Shown here: one piece after another, positions 15,881-24,834 of the stretch | How positions within the stretch are numbered: the stretch's first letter is position 1 | Layout: each line of letters opens with the position of its first letter | Source of the DNA: Lachnospiraceae bacterium | GTDB taxonomy: Bacteria; Bacillota; Clostridia; Lachnospirales; Lachnospiraceae | Direction of reading: 5' to 3' | Assembly (NCBI GenBank): GCA_024697225.1 | Contig: JAILGA010000033.1 | Span: forward strand, 1-54,794 | DNA length: 54,794 nucleotides | Notes under the pieces: model-generated | What the model was told of the DNA's origin: nothing | The model's database searches: none | The model's input: the letters and a program-made list of their open reading frames with translations, nothing else | Program-made: the position numbers and the translations under genes

Positions 15881-17629
15881 CTAAATGTCGAAATCCCTGT
15901 CTCCGCCGTTTTGAGATTCGTAGACCTCGCGGTAGATATCATTGCCCGCCATCAGTTCCTCATGGGTTCCGAAACCGTTGATGCAGCCGTTATCCATGAC
16001 GATTATCCTGTCGCATTTTTCCACGCTTGATACCCTCTGCGCGATCATTAACGTCGTCGTATCGGGTATCTCCTCATCAAAGGCTCTCCTGATCTTCGCG
16101 TCCGTAGCGGTGTCTACGGCACTTGTCGAATCGTCCAGTATGAGTATCTTCGGCTTCTTGAGGAGCGCTCTGGCTATGCACAGCCTCTGCTTCTGTCCGC
16201 CGGACACGTTGGTTCCGCCCTGCTCTATATGCGTCTCGTAGCCCCCGGGCAGATTCTCGATGAACCCGTCGGCACAGGCCATCCTGCAGACTCTTTTGCA
16301 GTCCTCCTCCGTGGCATCGGGATCGCCCCACCGCAGATTATCGTATATGGTTCCTGAGAAGAGTACATTCTTCTGAAGCACCACGGACACCTGGTCTCTC
16401 AGAACTTCCATGTCATAATCGCGCACATCCACGCCGCCCACCAGCACCCTGCCGGCCGTCACATCGTAAAGTCTGCTTATCAGATTAACCAGTGAGGATT
16501 TCGCGGAACCCGTTCCGCCGATGATCCCGATCTTCTCCCCGGATCTTATTTCCAGATCGATATCCTTCAATACCGGCTCGTCCGACTCGCTTGAATAAGA
16601 GAAATTCACGTTCTCAAACACTATGCTCCCGTCCTTAACCTCTCTGACGGGGTTTTCAGGATCGCGTAGCGTGCTCTCCTCGTTTATGACCTCGGTGATA
16701 CGCCTTGCAGAAGCCTCCGACATGGTCAGCATGACAAAGATTATTGAGACCATCATCATACTCATCAGTATGTTCATACAGTAAGCCAGAAGACTCATGA
16801 GCTCACCGGTAGTAAGCGTGCTGACGCCATTCGTACCGACTATCATGCGCGCGCCGATCCAGCTGATGAGCAGTATGCAGGTATAAACCGTCGCGGACAT
16901 CAGGGGGCCGACCATGACCACCCTCTTTTCCGCCCTTATGAACATGCGGTAGATATTCTCGGCGGCTTTTCCGAATTTCGATATTTCGTGGTCCTCGCGG
17001 ACATATGCCTTCACCACTCTTATGGCAGACACATTTTCCTGGACCGATTCGTTCAGCTCGTCATACTTTTCAAAGACCTGCTTGAAATATCTCGTCGTGG
17101 TACCCATCATGAGCACCATAACGATGGCAAGGAATATGACCGAGACCAGATAGATACTGGCTAGTCCGGGACTGATGTAAAAGGACAGGCACATCGCGAC
17201 TATCATCGATCCCGGCGCCCTGAAAGCCATGGATATTATCATCTGGAACGAATTCTGGATATTGGTTACATCCGTGGTCATCCTGGTCACAAGACCCGAG
17301 GTTGAAAACTTGTCGATATTCGCAAAGGAGAAGGTCTGGATATTGTCATACATGGCCTTCCTGAGATTTTTGCCAAGGCCCGATCCCGCGACCGCCCTTG
17401 TATACGCGCCCAGCATGCCGAACAGAAGTCCCGTGACCGCGACGATTATCATCTTTATCCCGGTCACGCCGATATAGGCCATATCCTTTCCGTATATGCC
17501 CCTGTCGACGATCTGTCCCATGAGTATGGGGATCACCATCTCGCAAATGACCTCGCCTATCATAAACATCGGCGAGATCACAGCGATCCATTTGTACTGC
17601 TTAAGCTGTTTTAGAATAGTCTTTATCAT
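15881..17629 (-). CDS. ABC exporter subunit with degenerate catalytic site (half 2)
   Basis: 582 residues: transmembrane domain about 15-310 and ATPase domain about 335-575. Walker A reads GGTGSAKSS, with Ala where Gly is usual, and Walker B reads ILILDDSTSAVD, with Asp replacing the catalytic Glu. The signature VSGGQKQRL is normal, so it would complete the active site of half 1. This asymmetry is characteristic of heterodimeric exporters. Its ATG overlaps the DUF4317 stop (ATGA). Confidence 0.92.
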   Translation of the reverse strand: MIKTILKQLKQYKWIAVISPMFMIGEVICEMVIPILMGQIVDRGIYGKDMAYIGVTGIKMIIVAVTGLLFGMLGAYTRAVAGSGLGKNLRKAMYDNIQTFSFANIDKFSTSGLVTRMTTDVTNIQNSFQMIISMAFRAPGSMIVAMCLSFYISPGLASIYLVSVIFLAIVMVLMMGTTTRYFKQVFEKYDELNESVQENVSAIRVVKAYVREDHEISKFGKAAENIYRMFIRAEKRVVMVGPLMSATVYTCILLISWIGARMIVGTNGVSTLTTGELMSLLAYCMNILMSMMMVSIIFVMLTMSEASARRITEVINEESTLRDPENPVREVKDGSIVFENVNFSYSSESDEPVLKDIDLEIRSGEKIGIIGGTGSAKSSLVNLISRLYDVTAGRVLVGGVDVRDYDMEVLRDQVSVVLQKNVLFSGTIYDNLRWGDPDATEEDCKRVCRMACADGFIENLPGGYETHIEQGGTNVSGGQKQRLCIARALLKKPKILILDDSTSAVDTATDAKIRRAFDEEIPDTTTLMIAQRVSSVEKCDRIIVMDNGCINGFGTHEELMAGNDIYREVYESQNGGDRDFDI

Positions 17630-18762
17630 TTTCTGAATATGGTCCTCACATTGATCCCGTTAACTTCCACATGATCGTCCACTTCGATCAGAAGGCAGTC
17701 CTTGCCCTCAACCACACGGGGCATGACTCTGTCTGCACGGTCCGGTTTCACGCGTATCACGACATCCGGGGACTCGATGCTCATCTTCTTAATATCCGAC
17801 ACATTCGCGACAGTAAAGATGCCATCCCCCTCATCGGTCGCATTTTCAAAGACGGTGTCGAACCTCTCCATCCCCTCCTTTGAGACTCCGGCGTCCTCAA
17901 GTATCTGGCGGATCTCTTTCTTTCCTATCTCAAGCGGCTCCGGATCGTCGGCGCTGCCTATCATCATCTCGGAGAGAAGCTCATGGATGTTCTTGACCAC
18001 CCTCAGATCCCCGTCCTCACCTATCGTATCCTCGATTATAGTCTGGAAGGTTTCCTTCTGCTCGGGAGCGGACAGCGGCGCCATGGTCTTGAACAGCGCG
18101 TCAAAGAGTCCGGGCTGTACGTCCGCCGGCTTCTTTGTGAAATAAAGTGCGTTGTGGATATCCCCCGTTCTGTCGATAAATGCCGGGAACAGGAAGCCCT
18201 TTACCGGCTGATCCACAACCCAGTCTCTTTTTCTCTCGGCTATGGTCTTTTTGCTCTCGTCAAAAGACAGTCCCGCCTTAGACAGCTTCACCGGACAGAT
18301 CGAGCAGATGATGAAATCAAATATATTATCCGACGCGTCATCATTTTCTATCCTGTCCTTTGTTATTCCCGGTATGTCATATATACCGTGGGCGAGGACG
18401 ATATAGTAGTTCTCCGGATCGGTATAGTTTTCGATTATGCGCTCAAAAAGCTCCTCGATCAGTTCCTCCTCCTTGAGGCCGCTGTCCCTCAGGGTCAGCA
18501 GGAATTCCTGGGCTCCGCCCGTCTCCTCCTCCTTCATGGGAAATTCCAGAGATAGAAGGTTCTTGCCGACGGTACCGGAAAGAGTGCGGCGGAAGATGTC
18601 ATAATACTTCCAGGTCTCCTCCTCGGGGAGAGTGCCGAAGGACTTGTGAAACAGCGCCTTCTTTTTCTTTTCGTAATCCACATAGCATCCGCTGAGGCGG
18701 TCTATGCTGAGTCTGTCGCCCAATATGTTCTTTTTTATCTCATTGATCTCTGATCTGTTCAC
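17626..18762 (-). CDS. DUF4317 domain-containing protein
   Basis: 378 residues, soluble, no signal peptide. The N-terminus (NRSEINEIKKNI, then RLSGCYVD near residue 22) and whole length match the DUF4317 family of Clostridia, whose function is unknown. The start is a GTG at 18762 with GGGGG eight bases upstream. The stop overlaps the start of exporter half 2 by four bases, so the two are translationally coupled. This hints at a shared role, but no motif shows one. Confidence 0.85.
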   Translation of the reverse strand: MNRSEINEIKKNILGDRLSIDRLSGCYVDYEKKKKALFHKSFGTLPEEETWKYYDIFRRTLSGTVGKNLLSLEFPMKEEETGGAQEFLLTLRDSGLKEEELIEELFERIIENYTDPENYYIVLAHGIYDIPGITKDRIENDDASDNIFDFIICSICPVKLSKAGLSFDESKKTIAERKRDWVVDQPVKGFLFPAFIDRTGDIHNALYFTKKPADVQPGLFDALFKTMAPLSAPEQKETFQTIIEDTIGEDGDLRVVKNIHELLSEMMIGSADDPEPLEIGKKEIRQILEDAGVSKEGMERFDTVFENATDEGDGIFTVANVSDIKKMSIESPDVVIRVKPDRADRVMPRVVEGKDCLLIEVDDHVEVNGINVRTIFRK

Positions 18763-18783
18763 TTTTTATCCCCCGCTGTCATA

Positions 18784-20430
18784 TCACGAATTCAGATCCC
18801 ATCCGCCTCTTGTCATAAAGCCGCGTGTATTCACCAGATTCTGGACATCCTGGCCTATGATCTGGGATGCGATCTGTTTGGCGCTGCCTGCCGCTCCCGT
18901 GCCGAGCGCCTTATAGCAGCCGTATGCCTGTTTGGGCGTGCCGTCGAGGTTCTTGAGTCCCTGTGCGATATGGCTTTCCATTTCGTGCGCGTCATCCGTT
19001 TCCCTGAACAGTATAAAAGCATCTATATGCGGATTTGACTCGGCCATCAGGTATGCATATACGATGGACGCCGTCTGCGCCTCCTGACCGAAGCTCGATG
19101 TATATCCGATCTCACTTATCGATATGCTCCTCACCTGACCATTGGGTGCGAGATATCCGGGCTGCGACATGTAATTTGTCAGTATATCGATGTTTTCCAT
19201 GGTTATGTAGGGAGTCGAGACATCGTTTCTCACGTACTGTGCCTGCTGTTTCCATGCGTAGGGATCGAACAGCGGCGCATTGTAGGGATGGAAGGACAGT
19301 CCCCAGTCGATATTGCCCTCTCTGTTTATGTAATATACGAACCTGTCAAGATATTCGCGGCTTAAGAAACAGCCGGGATTGGACTTGCGCCCCCACTCCT
19401 GATCTATGGAGTTGTATATCCTTGCATTGGCATTTACGCTCTTTATACCGTTGTAGAAGATCCTGAATGCCTTTACATACTCGCTGACATTCAGCTCGAG
19501 ATTGGCGGAACTGAGATGATACCATTCCGTGCGGGCATTGACCTCGTTGCCGATCACCCAGTTGTCGATCTTGCCGTGACCGTCTGTCCCGGAATACCTC
19601 GCGGCGAGGAAGGTCGCTATGGCCTTGAGATGCGCCGTACCGCCAGCTTCCTTTGTGTTCATCGCGTATCCGGGGCACTTGTGACCGTCCCTGGCCTGGG
19701 GATGGATCAGATCAGCTCCCGCGGCAGTCTTGTTGTTAATGAGTGTCATTGTCAGCTGAAAACCGTTTCCGCTGCACCAGCCCACAAAGCCGTCATACTG
19801 CTGAAGCGCCTTTGTATTGAACTGATAGACAGCTCCGCAGTACGGAAACTCAATAGTGGGAAGCGCGGGATCCGAGCTTGGTCCGACAATATCGCCCAGA
19901 TACATATTGTAAACCAGCTGCGCCACGCCGAGATCCTTGAAGGTTGCCGCATTTGCCTCATGCGGGAGTATACCCTTTATGCCGTGGTCATTTCTGGGGG
20001 TTGTCTCGGTCGCAACAGCCTCGGGATTGGTGATATAGTGCTCATCGCTCACCTGCACCAGTCCACCGCCCTGCTTCACGAACACCATGAACTTGCGCAT
20101 AAGGTTGCTGTCAGCCGTGCCGTGGTTCAAGGGGAATACGAACTGCGCATCCGCCGCAACAGGTGCGGTAGCGACCACCTTGCCGGCAGAACCGTCCTGA
20201 TAAACTTCATCGGCATAGAGGTAATAAACTCCGTCGCTGGACGCCGGAACAGCGTCGCTGTGCACATTTGCCACAACATTCGGTCCCTGTATCACACAGG
20301 AACCTATGTTTACACTTCTTCCCGCCGCCTGCGCAGCGGGTGCTGTCACGGGGACAGCGCACACGAGCGCTGAGAGCATGGCGGCACAGAGAACAACCGA
20401 TAACAATGTTTTCAAATGATCATTTTTCAC
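18784..20430 (-). CDS. Secreted DUF5722 protein, probable TIM-barrel glycoside hydrolase
   Basis: 548 residues from GTG 20430, which has GGAGG seven bases upstream; a longer frame to 20679 runs through the promoter and into trpS. Signal peptide at 1-35 (KTLLSVVLCAAMLSALVCAV, cleavage near AQA-AG). An N-terminal beta domain to about 130 is followed by a barrel-like part. WVIGNEVNAR (near 294) and ISISEIGYTS (near 441) look like the acid/base Asn-Glu and nucleophile Glu of clan GH-A enzymes. The DUF5722 name is recognised from these segments; substrate is unknown. Confidence 0.8.
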   Translation of the reverse strand: MKNDHLKTLLSVVLCAAMLSALVCAVPVTAPAAQAAGRSVNIGSCVIQGPNVVANVHSDAVPASSDGVYYLYADEVYQDGSAGKVVATAPVAADAQFVFPLNHGTADSNLMRKFMVFVKQGGGLVQVSDEHYITNPEAVATETTPRNDHGIKGILPHEANAATFKDLGVAQLVYNMYLGDIVGPSSDPALPTIEFPYCGAVYQFNTKALQQYDGFVGWCSGNGFQLTMTLINNKTAAGADLIHPQARDGHKCPGYAMNTKEAGGTAHLKAIATFLAARYSGTDGHGKIDNWVIGNEVNARTEWYHLSSANLELNVSEYVKAFRIFYNGIKSVNANARIYNSIDQEWGRKSNPGCFLSREYLDRFVYYINREGNIDWGLSFHPYNAPLFDPYAWKQQAQYVRNDVSTPYITMENIDILTNYMSQPGYLAPNGQVRSISISEIGYTSSFGQEAQTASIVYAYLMAESNPHIDAFILFRETDDAHEMESHIAQGLKNLDGTPKQAYGCYKALGTGAAGSAKQIASQIIGQDVQNLVNTRGFMTRGGWDLNS

Positions 20431-20466
20431 GATACACCTCCGTCTGAACACAGAAAAAACAGAATA

Positions 20467-20496
20467 ATGATAATGTAAACCCGGTGACAGTGTCAA
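20467..20496 (-). promoter_or_regulatory. Promoter of the DUF5722 gene
   Basis: TTGACA (20496-20491) and TATCAT (20472-20467) on the minus strand, spacer 18. The -35 overlaps a small palindrome TGACAGTGTCA (20485-20495), a possible regulator site. Confidence 0.5.
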
Positions 20497-20533
20497 TGCG
20501 CGAGGGTAATAACTAACGATATTTATACTTGCC

Positions 20534-20562
20534 TTGGCACAATGTATCAACTGTGATATTAT
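20534..20562 (+). promoter_or_regulatory. Promoter of trpS
   Basis: TTGGCA (20534-20539), a 17-base spacer and TATTAT (20557-20562). The leader to trpS is about 45 bases, with AGAGGT before the start. It diverges from the DUF5722 promoter. Confidence 0.55.
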
Positions 20563-20613
20563 AATTATGAGGTTTAAATGCACCAAATAATGTAAAAAGA
20601 GGTAGCGGCAAAA

Positions 20614-21720
20614 ATGAGTGATAACAAAAAGGTCATACTTACCGGCGACCGACCGACCGGCAGACTGCACGTCGGTCACTATGTCGGATCCCTGAGGCGG
20701 CGCGTGGAGCTTCAGGAATCCGGGAAATGGGACGAGATATTCATCATGATCGCAGACGCACAGGCGCTGACAGACAATGCCAAGCAGCCTGAAAAAGTGA
20801 GGGAGAACATCGTGGAGGTGGCCCTCGACTATCTGGCCTGCGGACTGGATCCCAAAAAGTCAACTCTGTTCATACAGTCACAGGTTCCCGAACTAACCGA
20901 GCTTTCATTTTATTATATGAATCTGGTGACCGTTCCGAGACTTCAGCGCAATCCCACCGTGAAGGCTGAGCTTCAAATGCGCGATTTCGGCAACAAAGGT
21001 ATCCCCGTGGGATTCTTCACCTATCCTATTTCGCAGGCAGCCGATATCACCGCCTTCAGAGCCACCACGGTTCCCGTCGGCGAGGATCAGGAGCCCATGC
21101 TCGAGCAGTGCCGCGAGATAGTGCGCACCTTTAATGCAACCTACGGCGAAACGCTTGTGGAGCCCGATATCATGCTGCCGGACAACGCCGCATGCCTGAG
21201 GCTTCCCGGTACCGACGGCAAAGCCAAGATGAGTAAATCCCTCGGCAACTGTATCTATCTCGCCGAGGAACCGGAAGACATCAAAAAAAAGATAATGAGC
21301 ATGTTCACCGATCCCGGACACCTTCGCGTGGAAGATCCCGGAAAGACCGAGGGCAATCCCGTGTTCACATATCTTGAGGCCTTTTCCAAACCTGAATATT
21401 TTGCCGAATTCTGTCCGGATTACAAAGATATCGGCGAGATGAAGGCTCATTACGAGCGCGGCGGCCTTGGTGATGTCAAGGTTAAGAAATTCCTGAACTC
21501 CTGTCTTCAGGCCGAGCTCGAACCTATCAGGAAGCGCAGGCAGGAATTCCAAAAGGACATCTCCTATGTATATGAGGTTTTGAAAAAAGGGAGTGAGGTC
21601 GCCGAAAAGAAGGCTGCCGAGACACTCTCCATGGTTAAACAGGCAATGCGGATCGATTATTTCAACGACAGTGAACTCATGAAGGCACAGGCATTAAAAT
21701 ACGCAAATCCGGAGGACTGA
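20614..21720 (+). CDS. trpS: Tryptophan--tRNA ligase
   Basis: 368 residues. Class I synthetase: TGDRPTGRLHVGHYVGSL at residues 10-27 contains the HIGH-type motif, and KAKMSKSLGN near 205 the KMSKS loop. GEDQEPMLEQ near 158 is typical of TrpRS. It belongs to the somewhat longer TrpRS form of about 340-370 residues. First gene of a plus-strand unit with glgA (two bases downstream) and the flippase. No T-box leader fits in the short upstream region. Confidence 0.96.
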   Translation: MSDNKKVILTGDRPTGRLHVGHYVGSLRRRVELQESGKWDEIFIMIADAQALTDNAKQPEKVRENIVEVALDYLACGLDPKKSTLFIQSQVPELTELSFYYMNLVTVPRLQRNPTVKAELQMRDFGNKGIPVGFFTYPISQAADITAFRATTVPVGEDQEPMLEQCREIVRTFNATYGETLVEPDIMLPDNAACLRLPGTDGKAKMSKSLGNCIYLAEEPEDIKKKIMSMFTDPGHLRVEDPGKTEGNPVFTYLEAFSKPEYFAEFCPDYKDIGEMKAHYERGGLGDVKVKKFLNSCLQAELEPIRKRRQEFQKDISYVYEVLKKGSEVAEKKAAETLSMVKQAMRIDYFNDSELMKAQALKYANPED

Positions 21721-21722
21721 TC

Positions 21723-23168
21723 ATGAAGAATATCTTATTTGTTGCATCTGAGGGCGTTCCTTTTATCAAGACCGGCGGTCTGGCGGACGTGGTCGGATCT
21801 CTTCCCAAGGAGATAGACAAACAGTATTATGACGTCCGCGTCATAATACCGAAGTACCGCTGCATGAAACAGGAAATGACAGACAAGCTCGAATATGTCA
21901 CAAACTTCTACATGGATTTCCACTGGAAGCGCGAATATGTGGGCATCTTCAAGGCAGTGGTCGACGGGATAACATATTATTTCATCGACAATGAGTTCTA
22001 TTTCAATGGGGACAGGCCATACGGCGACGATGTGGTTTTCGAGATCGAGCGCTACACGTATTTCTCCAAGGCAGCCCTGTCCATCCTTCCCGTGATCGAT
22101 TTCAGACCTGACATCATACATTGCCATGACTGGCAGACCGGACTCATCCCCGTATACCTCAAGGAGCGTTTCCAGGGAAACGAGTTCTACCGCGGCATAA
22201 AGTCCATAATGACCATCCACAACCTGAAATTCCAGGGCAAATGGGATATTGAGACCGTCAAGGATATCACGGGTCTCCCGGACTACTATTTCACGCCCGA
22301 TAAGCTCGGGTTTTACAAGGACGGCAATCTGCTCAAGGGCGGTCTCGTCTACGCCGATGCGATCACAACCGTCTCCGACACCTATGCGGAGGAGATAAAG
22401 ATGCCTTTCTACGGAGAGGGTCTCGACGGACTCTTAAGAGCAAGAGCCGGTGACCTGCGCGGCATAGTTAACGGAATAGATTACACCGATTTCAACCCCG
22501 AGACTGATAAACATCTCGAGCATCCATACAATCAGGTGAATTTCCGCAAGGAAAAGATCAAGAACAAGACCGCTCTGCAAAAGGAGCTGGGACTGGCAGT
22601 CGATGAAAAGCGCATGATGATCGGCATAGTATCCAGACTGACCGACCAGAAGGGCTTTGACCTGATCGCATATGTGATGGATGAATTCTGTCATGACGCG
22701 GTGCAGATTGTAGTGCTCGGCACCGGAGAAGACCAGTATGAAAACATGTTCAGACACTTTGCCTGGAAATATCATGAGATGGTCTCCGCAAATATCTACT
22801 ATTCGGACGCTCTTTCACACAAGATCTACGCGGCATCAGACGCATTCCTCATGCCGTCACTCTTTGAGCCCTGCGGGCTGTCCCAGCTGATGGCGCTGAG
22901 ATACGGCACGATACCGATCGTAAGGCAGACAGGCGGACTCAAGGATACTGTAGAGCCGTACAACCGCTTTGAATCGCGCGGAACCGGCTTCGGCTTCCTC
23001 AATTACAATGCCCATGAGATGCTCGGCACTATCCGCGAAGCCGAAGCTCTCTATTACGACAACAAGCGTGAATGGAACAAGATGGTCGACCGCGCGATGA
23101 AGGTCGATTTCTCCTGGCGCGTATCCGCGCAGAAATATCAGGAGATGTACATGTGGCTTTGTCCCTGA
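21723..23168 (+). CDS. glgA: Glycogen synthase (ADP-glucose type)
   Basis: 481 residues, GT5 family; extends alpha-1,4-glucan from ADP-glucose. N-terminal KTGGLADVVGSLPKE (KxGGL sugar-nucleotide motif, residue 16 on), HCHDWQTG near 134, VNGIDYTDFNP near 248, IVSRLTDQKGFDL near 300 and the C-terminal EPCGLSQLMALRYGT, QTGGLKDTV. GGAGG in the last trpS codons serves as its ribosome-binding site. No other glycogen genes are adjacent. Confidence 0.95.
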   Translation: MKNILFVASEGVPFIKTGGLADVVGSLPKEIDKQYYDVRVIIPKYRCMKQEMTDKLEYVTNFYMDFHWKREYVGIFKAVVDGITYYFIDNEFYFNGDRPYGDDVVFEIERYTYFSKAALSILPVIDFRPDIIHCHDWQTGLIPVYLKERFQGNEFYRGIKSIMTIHNLKFQGKWDIETVKDITGLPDYYFTPDKLGFYKDGNLLKGGLVYADAITTVSDTYAEEIKMPFYGEGLDGLLRARAGDLRGIVNGIDYTDFNPETDKHLEHPYNQVNFRKEKIKNKTALQKELGLAVDEKRMMIGIVSRLTDQKGFDLIAYVMDEFCHDAVQIVVLGTGEDQYENMFRHFAWKYHEMVSANIYYSDALSHKIYAASDAFLMPSLFEPCGLSQLMALRYGTIPIVRQTGGLKDTVEPYNRFESRGTGFGFLNYNAHEMLGTIREAEALYYDNKREWNKMVDRAMKVDFSWRVSAQKYQEMYMWLCP

Positions 23169-23171
23169 CAG

Positions 23172-24830
23172 ATGCAGAAAAGCAGCGATAACGGACTTAT
23201 AAAACAGGCCGGTATCCTGGCCGGAGCAGGTATCATAGTCAGGATAATCGGCCTTTTGTATCGCAGTCCCCTCACGGGTATCATAGGTGACGAGGGCAAC
23301 GGTTACTATAATGCCGCATATAACTGCTATGCGATCATCCTTCTGATATCCGCCTACAGCATTCCGTCGGCAGTTTCAAAGATAATGGCTGCGAGAATTG
23401 CGCTTCACGAATACAAAAATGCGATGCGCATCTTCTATGCTTCCATGATCTATGTGCTTATCGTCAGCGGCGCCTTTTCCGTATTTGTCTTCTTCGGCGC
23501 AGGCCTTCTGACCATAGGTAATTCTGTACGCGTACTGAGGATATTTGCTCCCACGATTCTTTTCTTCGGGTTTCTCGGTGTGCTCCGCGGATATTTCCAG
23601 TCCATGCGCACCATGATACCCACCTCGGTCTCCCAGATAATAGAACAGATCATCAATGCGGTGGTGTCCATACTCGCCGCCTGGATCTTTATCCGGTCCG
23701 CGGCACCAGGCGCCGACGAGACTGAAAGAGCTGTGCGCGGAGCTATCGGAAGCGCCATGGGAACCGGAGCAGGAGTCCTCTTCGCCCTCCTTTTCATGAT
23801 CATCCTTTTCGGTGCAAAACGATCCCTTATGACTTCTCTTGCAGACAGTGACACGCATACCTCAGTGGAACCATGGGGAAGTGTTTTCCGACTGCTTCTG
23901 CTTACAGTAACACCGTTCATACTCAGCACGTTTATCTACAATTTTTCCACTATGCTGGACCAGACGATCTTCCAGCGCATGGCGATCGGGATCAAAGGCT
24001 ATACCGAAAAGGAGATGTCCATCGCCTACGGGATTTTTTCTACCAAGGCAGTGGTCATCACCAACATTCCGATAGCCCTCGCAAACGCTGTTTCATCGGC
24101 GATGATGCCCGGCCTTGCCGGACACATTGCAAGAAAAGACAGAGACAGAGCCGTATCTCTCGTTGAGAGCGCACTTAAGATAACAAGTCTCATATCTATT
24201 CCCTGCGCCGTCGGCATCACTGTGTTATCACGCCCCATCGTGTTCCTGCTCTTTCCCCAGCGTTCATCTCTTGATGAGGCAGCTGCGCTGCTTGCAGGAA
24301 TGGGCATCACCGTCATTTTCTACAGTATATCCACAGTCACCAATGCTGTTCTTCAGGGCTCCGGTCATCTCAACATACCGGTTGCAAATGCAGCCCTCTC
24401 TCTCGTCATACAGGCCGTCATTCTGGCGTCGCTGCTGTTGTTTACGGATATGGGAAATTCGGCTCTCGTCGTTGCCGCAATAGTGTATTCATGCCTTATG
24501 TGCATCATGAACCACCGTGCGATGAAGCGGATACTCGGCATTAAAAGGGATCTGCGCGGCCGCCTTGTGATGCCGTTCATATCAGCCGCGATAATGGGCA
24601 TCTTCTCGAGACTTATCTGGCAGGCCGCCGATCACGGACTTAGCCTTGCCGGCCTCGGCGATTATCTCTCAAGCATGATAGCCCTCGTGCTGTCTGTTTT
24701 TGCAGCGATCTGGATATATGCACTCCTGCTCGTAAGACTTGGCTGCATAAGCAAAACGGAGCTCCTTCAGATACCTAAAGGAAGCTCCGTTGTAAAGATC
24801 CTTGAAAGGACGAAGATTCTCAGAGACTGA
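23172..24830 (+). CDS. MOP-family polysaccharide/lipid flippase (SpoVB/MurJ-like)
   Basis: 552 residues with about 14 hydrophobic helices. The start GLIKQAGILAGAGIIVRIIG and the motif LYRSPLTGIIGDEGNGYYNAAY are characteristic of SpoVB/YtgP-type members of the MATE-like MOP superfamily. FFGFLGVLRGYFQSMRTMIP near 140 also fits. These proteins move lipid-linked cell-wall or polysaccharide precursors across the membrane. It follows glgA by three bases. Its last codons contain a hairpin that probably terminates the convergent DUF349 gene. Which lipid it moves is unknown. Confidence 0.88.
   Translation: MQKSSDNGLIKQAGILAGAGIIVRIIGLLYRSPLTGIIGDEGNGYYNAAYNCYAIILLISAYSIPSAVSKIMAARIALHEYKNAMRIFYASMIYVLIVSGAFSVFVFFGAGLLTIGNSVRVLRIFAPTILFFGFLGVLRGYFQSMRTMIPTSVSQIIEQIINAVVSILAAWIFIRSAAPGADETERAVRGAIGSAMGTGAGVLFALLFMIILFGAKRSLMTSLADSDTHTSVEPWGSVFRLLLLTVTPFILSTFIYNFSTMLDQTIFQRMAIGIKGYTEKEMSIAYGIFSTKAVVITNIPIALANAVSSAMMPGLAGHIARKDRDRAVSLVESALKITSLISIPCAVGITVLSRPIVFLLFPQRSSLDEAAALLAGMGITVIFYSISTVTNAVLQGSGHLNIPVANAALSLVIQAVILASLLLFTDMGNSALVVAAIVYSCLMCIMNHRAMKRILGIKRDLRGRLVMPFISAAIMGIFSRLIWQAADHGLSLAGLGDYLSSMIALVLSVFAAIWIYALLLVRLGCISKTELLQIPKGSSVVKILERTKILRD
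24755..24791 (-). terminator. Probable terminator of the DUF349 gene, inside the flippase 3' end
   Basis: A 9-bp inverted repeat (AACGGAGCT / AGCTCCGTT) at 24755-24763 and 24783-24791. On the minus strand the stem is followed by TTTTGC, about 45 bases past the DUF349 stop. Confidence 0.45.
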
Positions 24831-24834
24831 TCTT

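Noticed and set aside
20563..20613. T-box leader before trpS
   Set aside because: The leader is about 45 bases; a T-box needs some 200 and its conserved sequence is absent.
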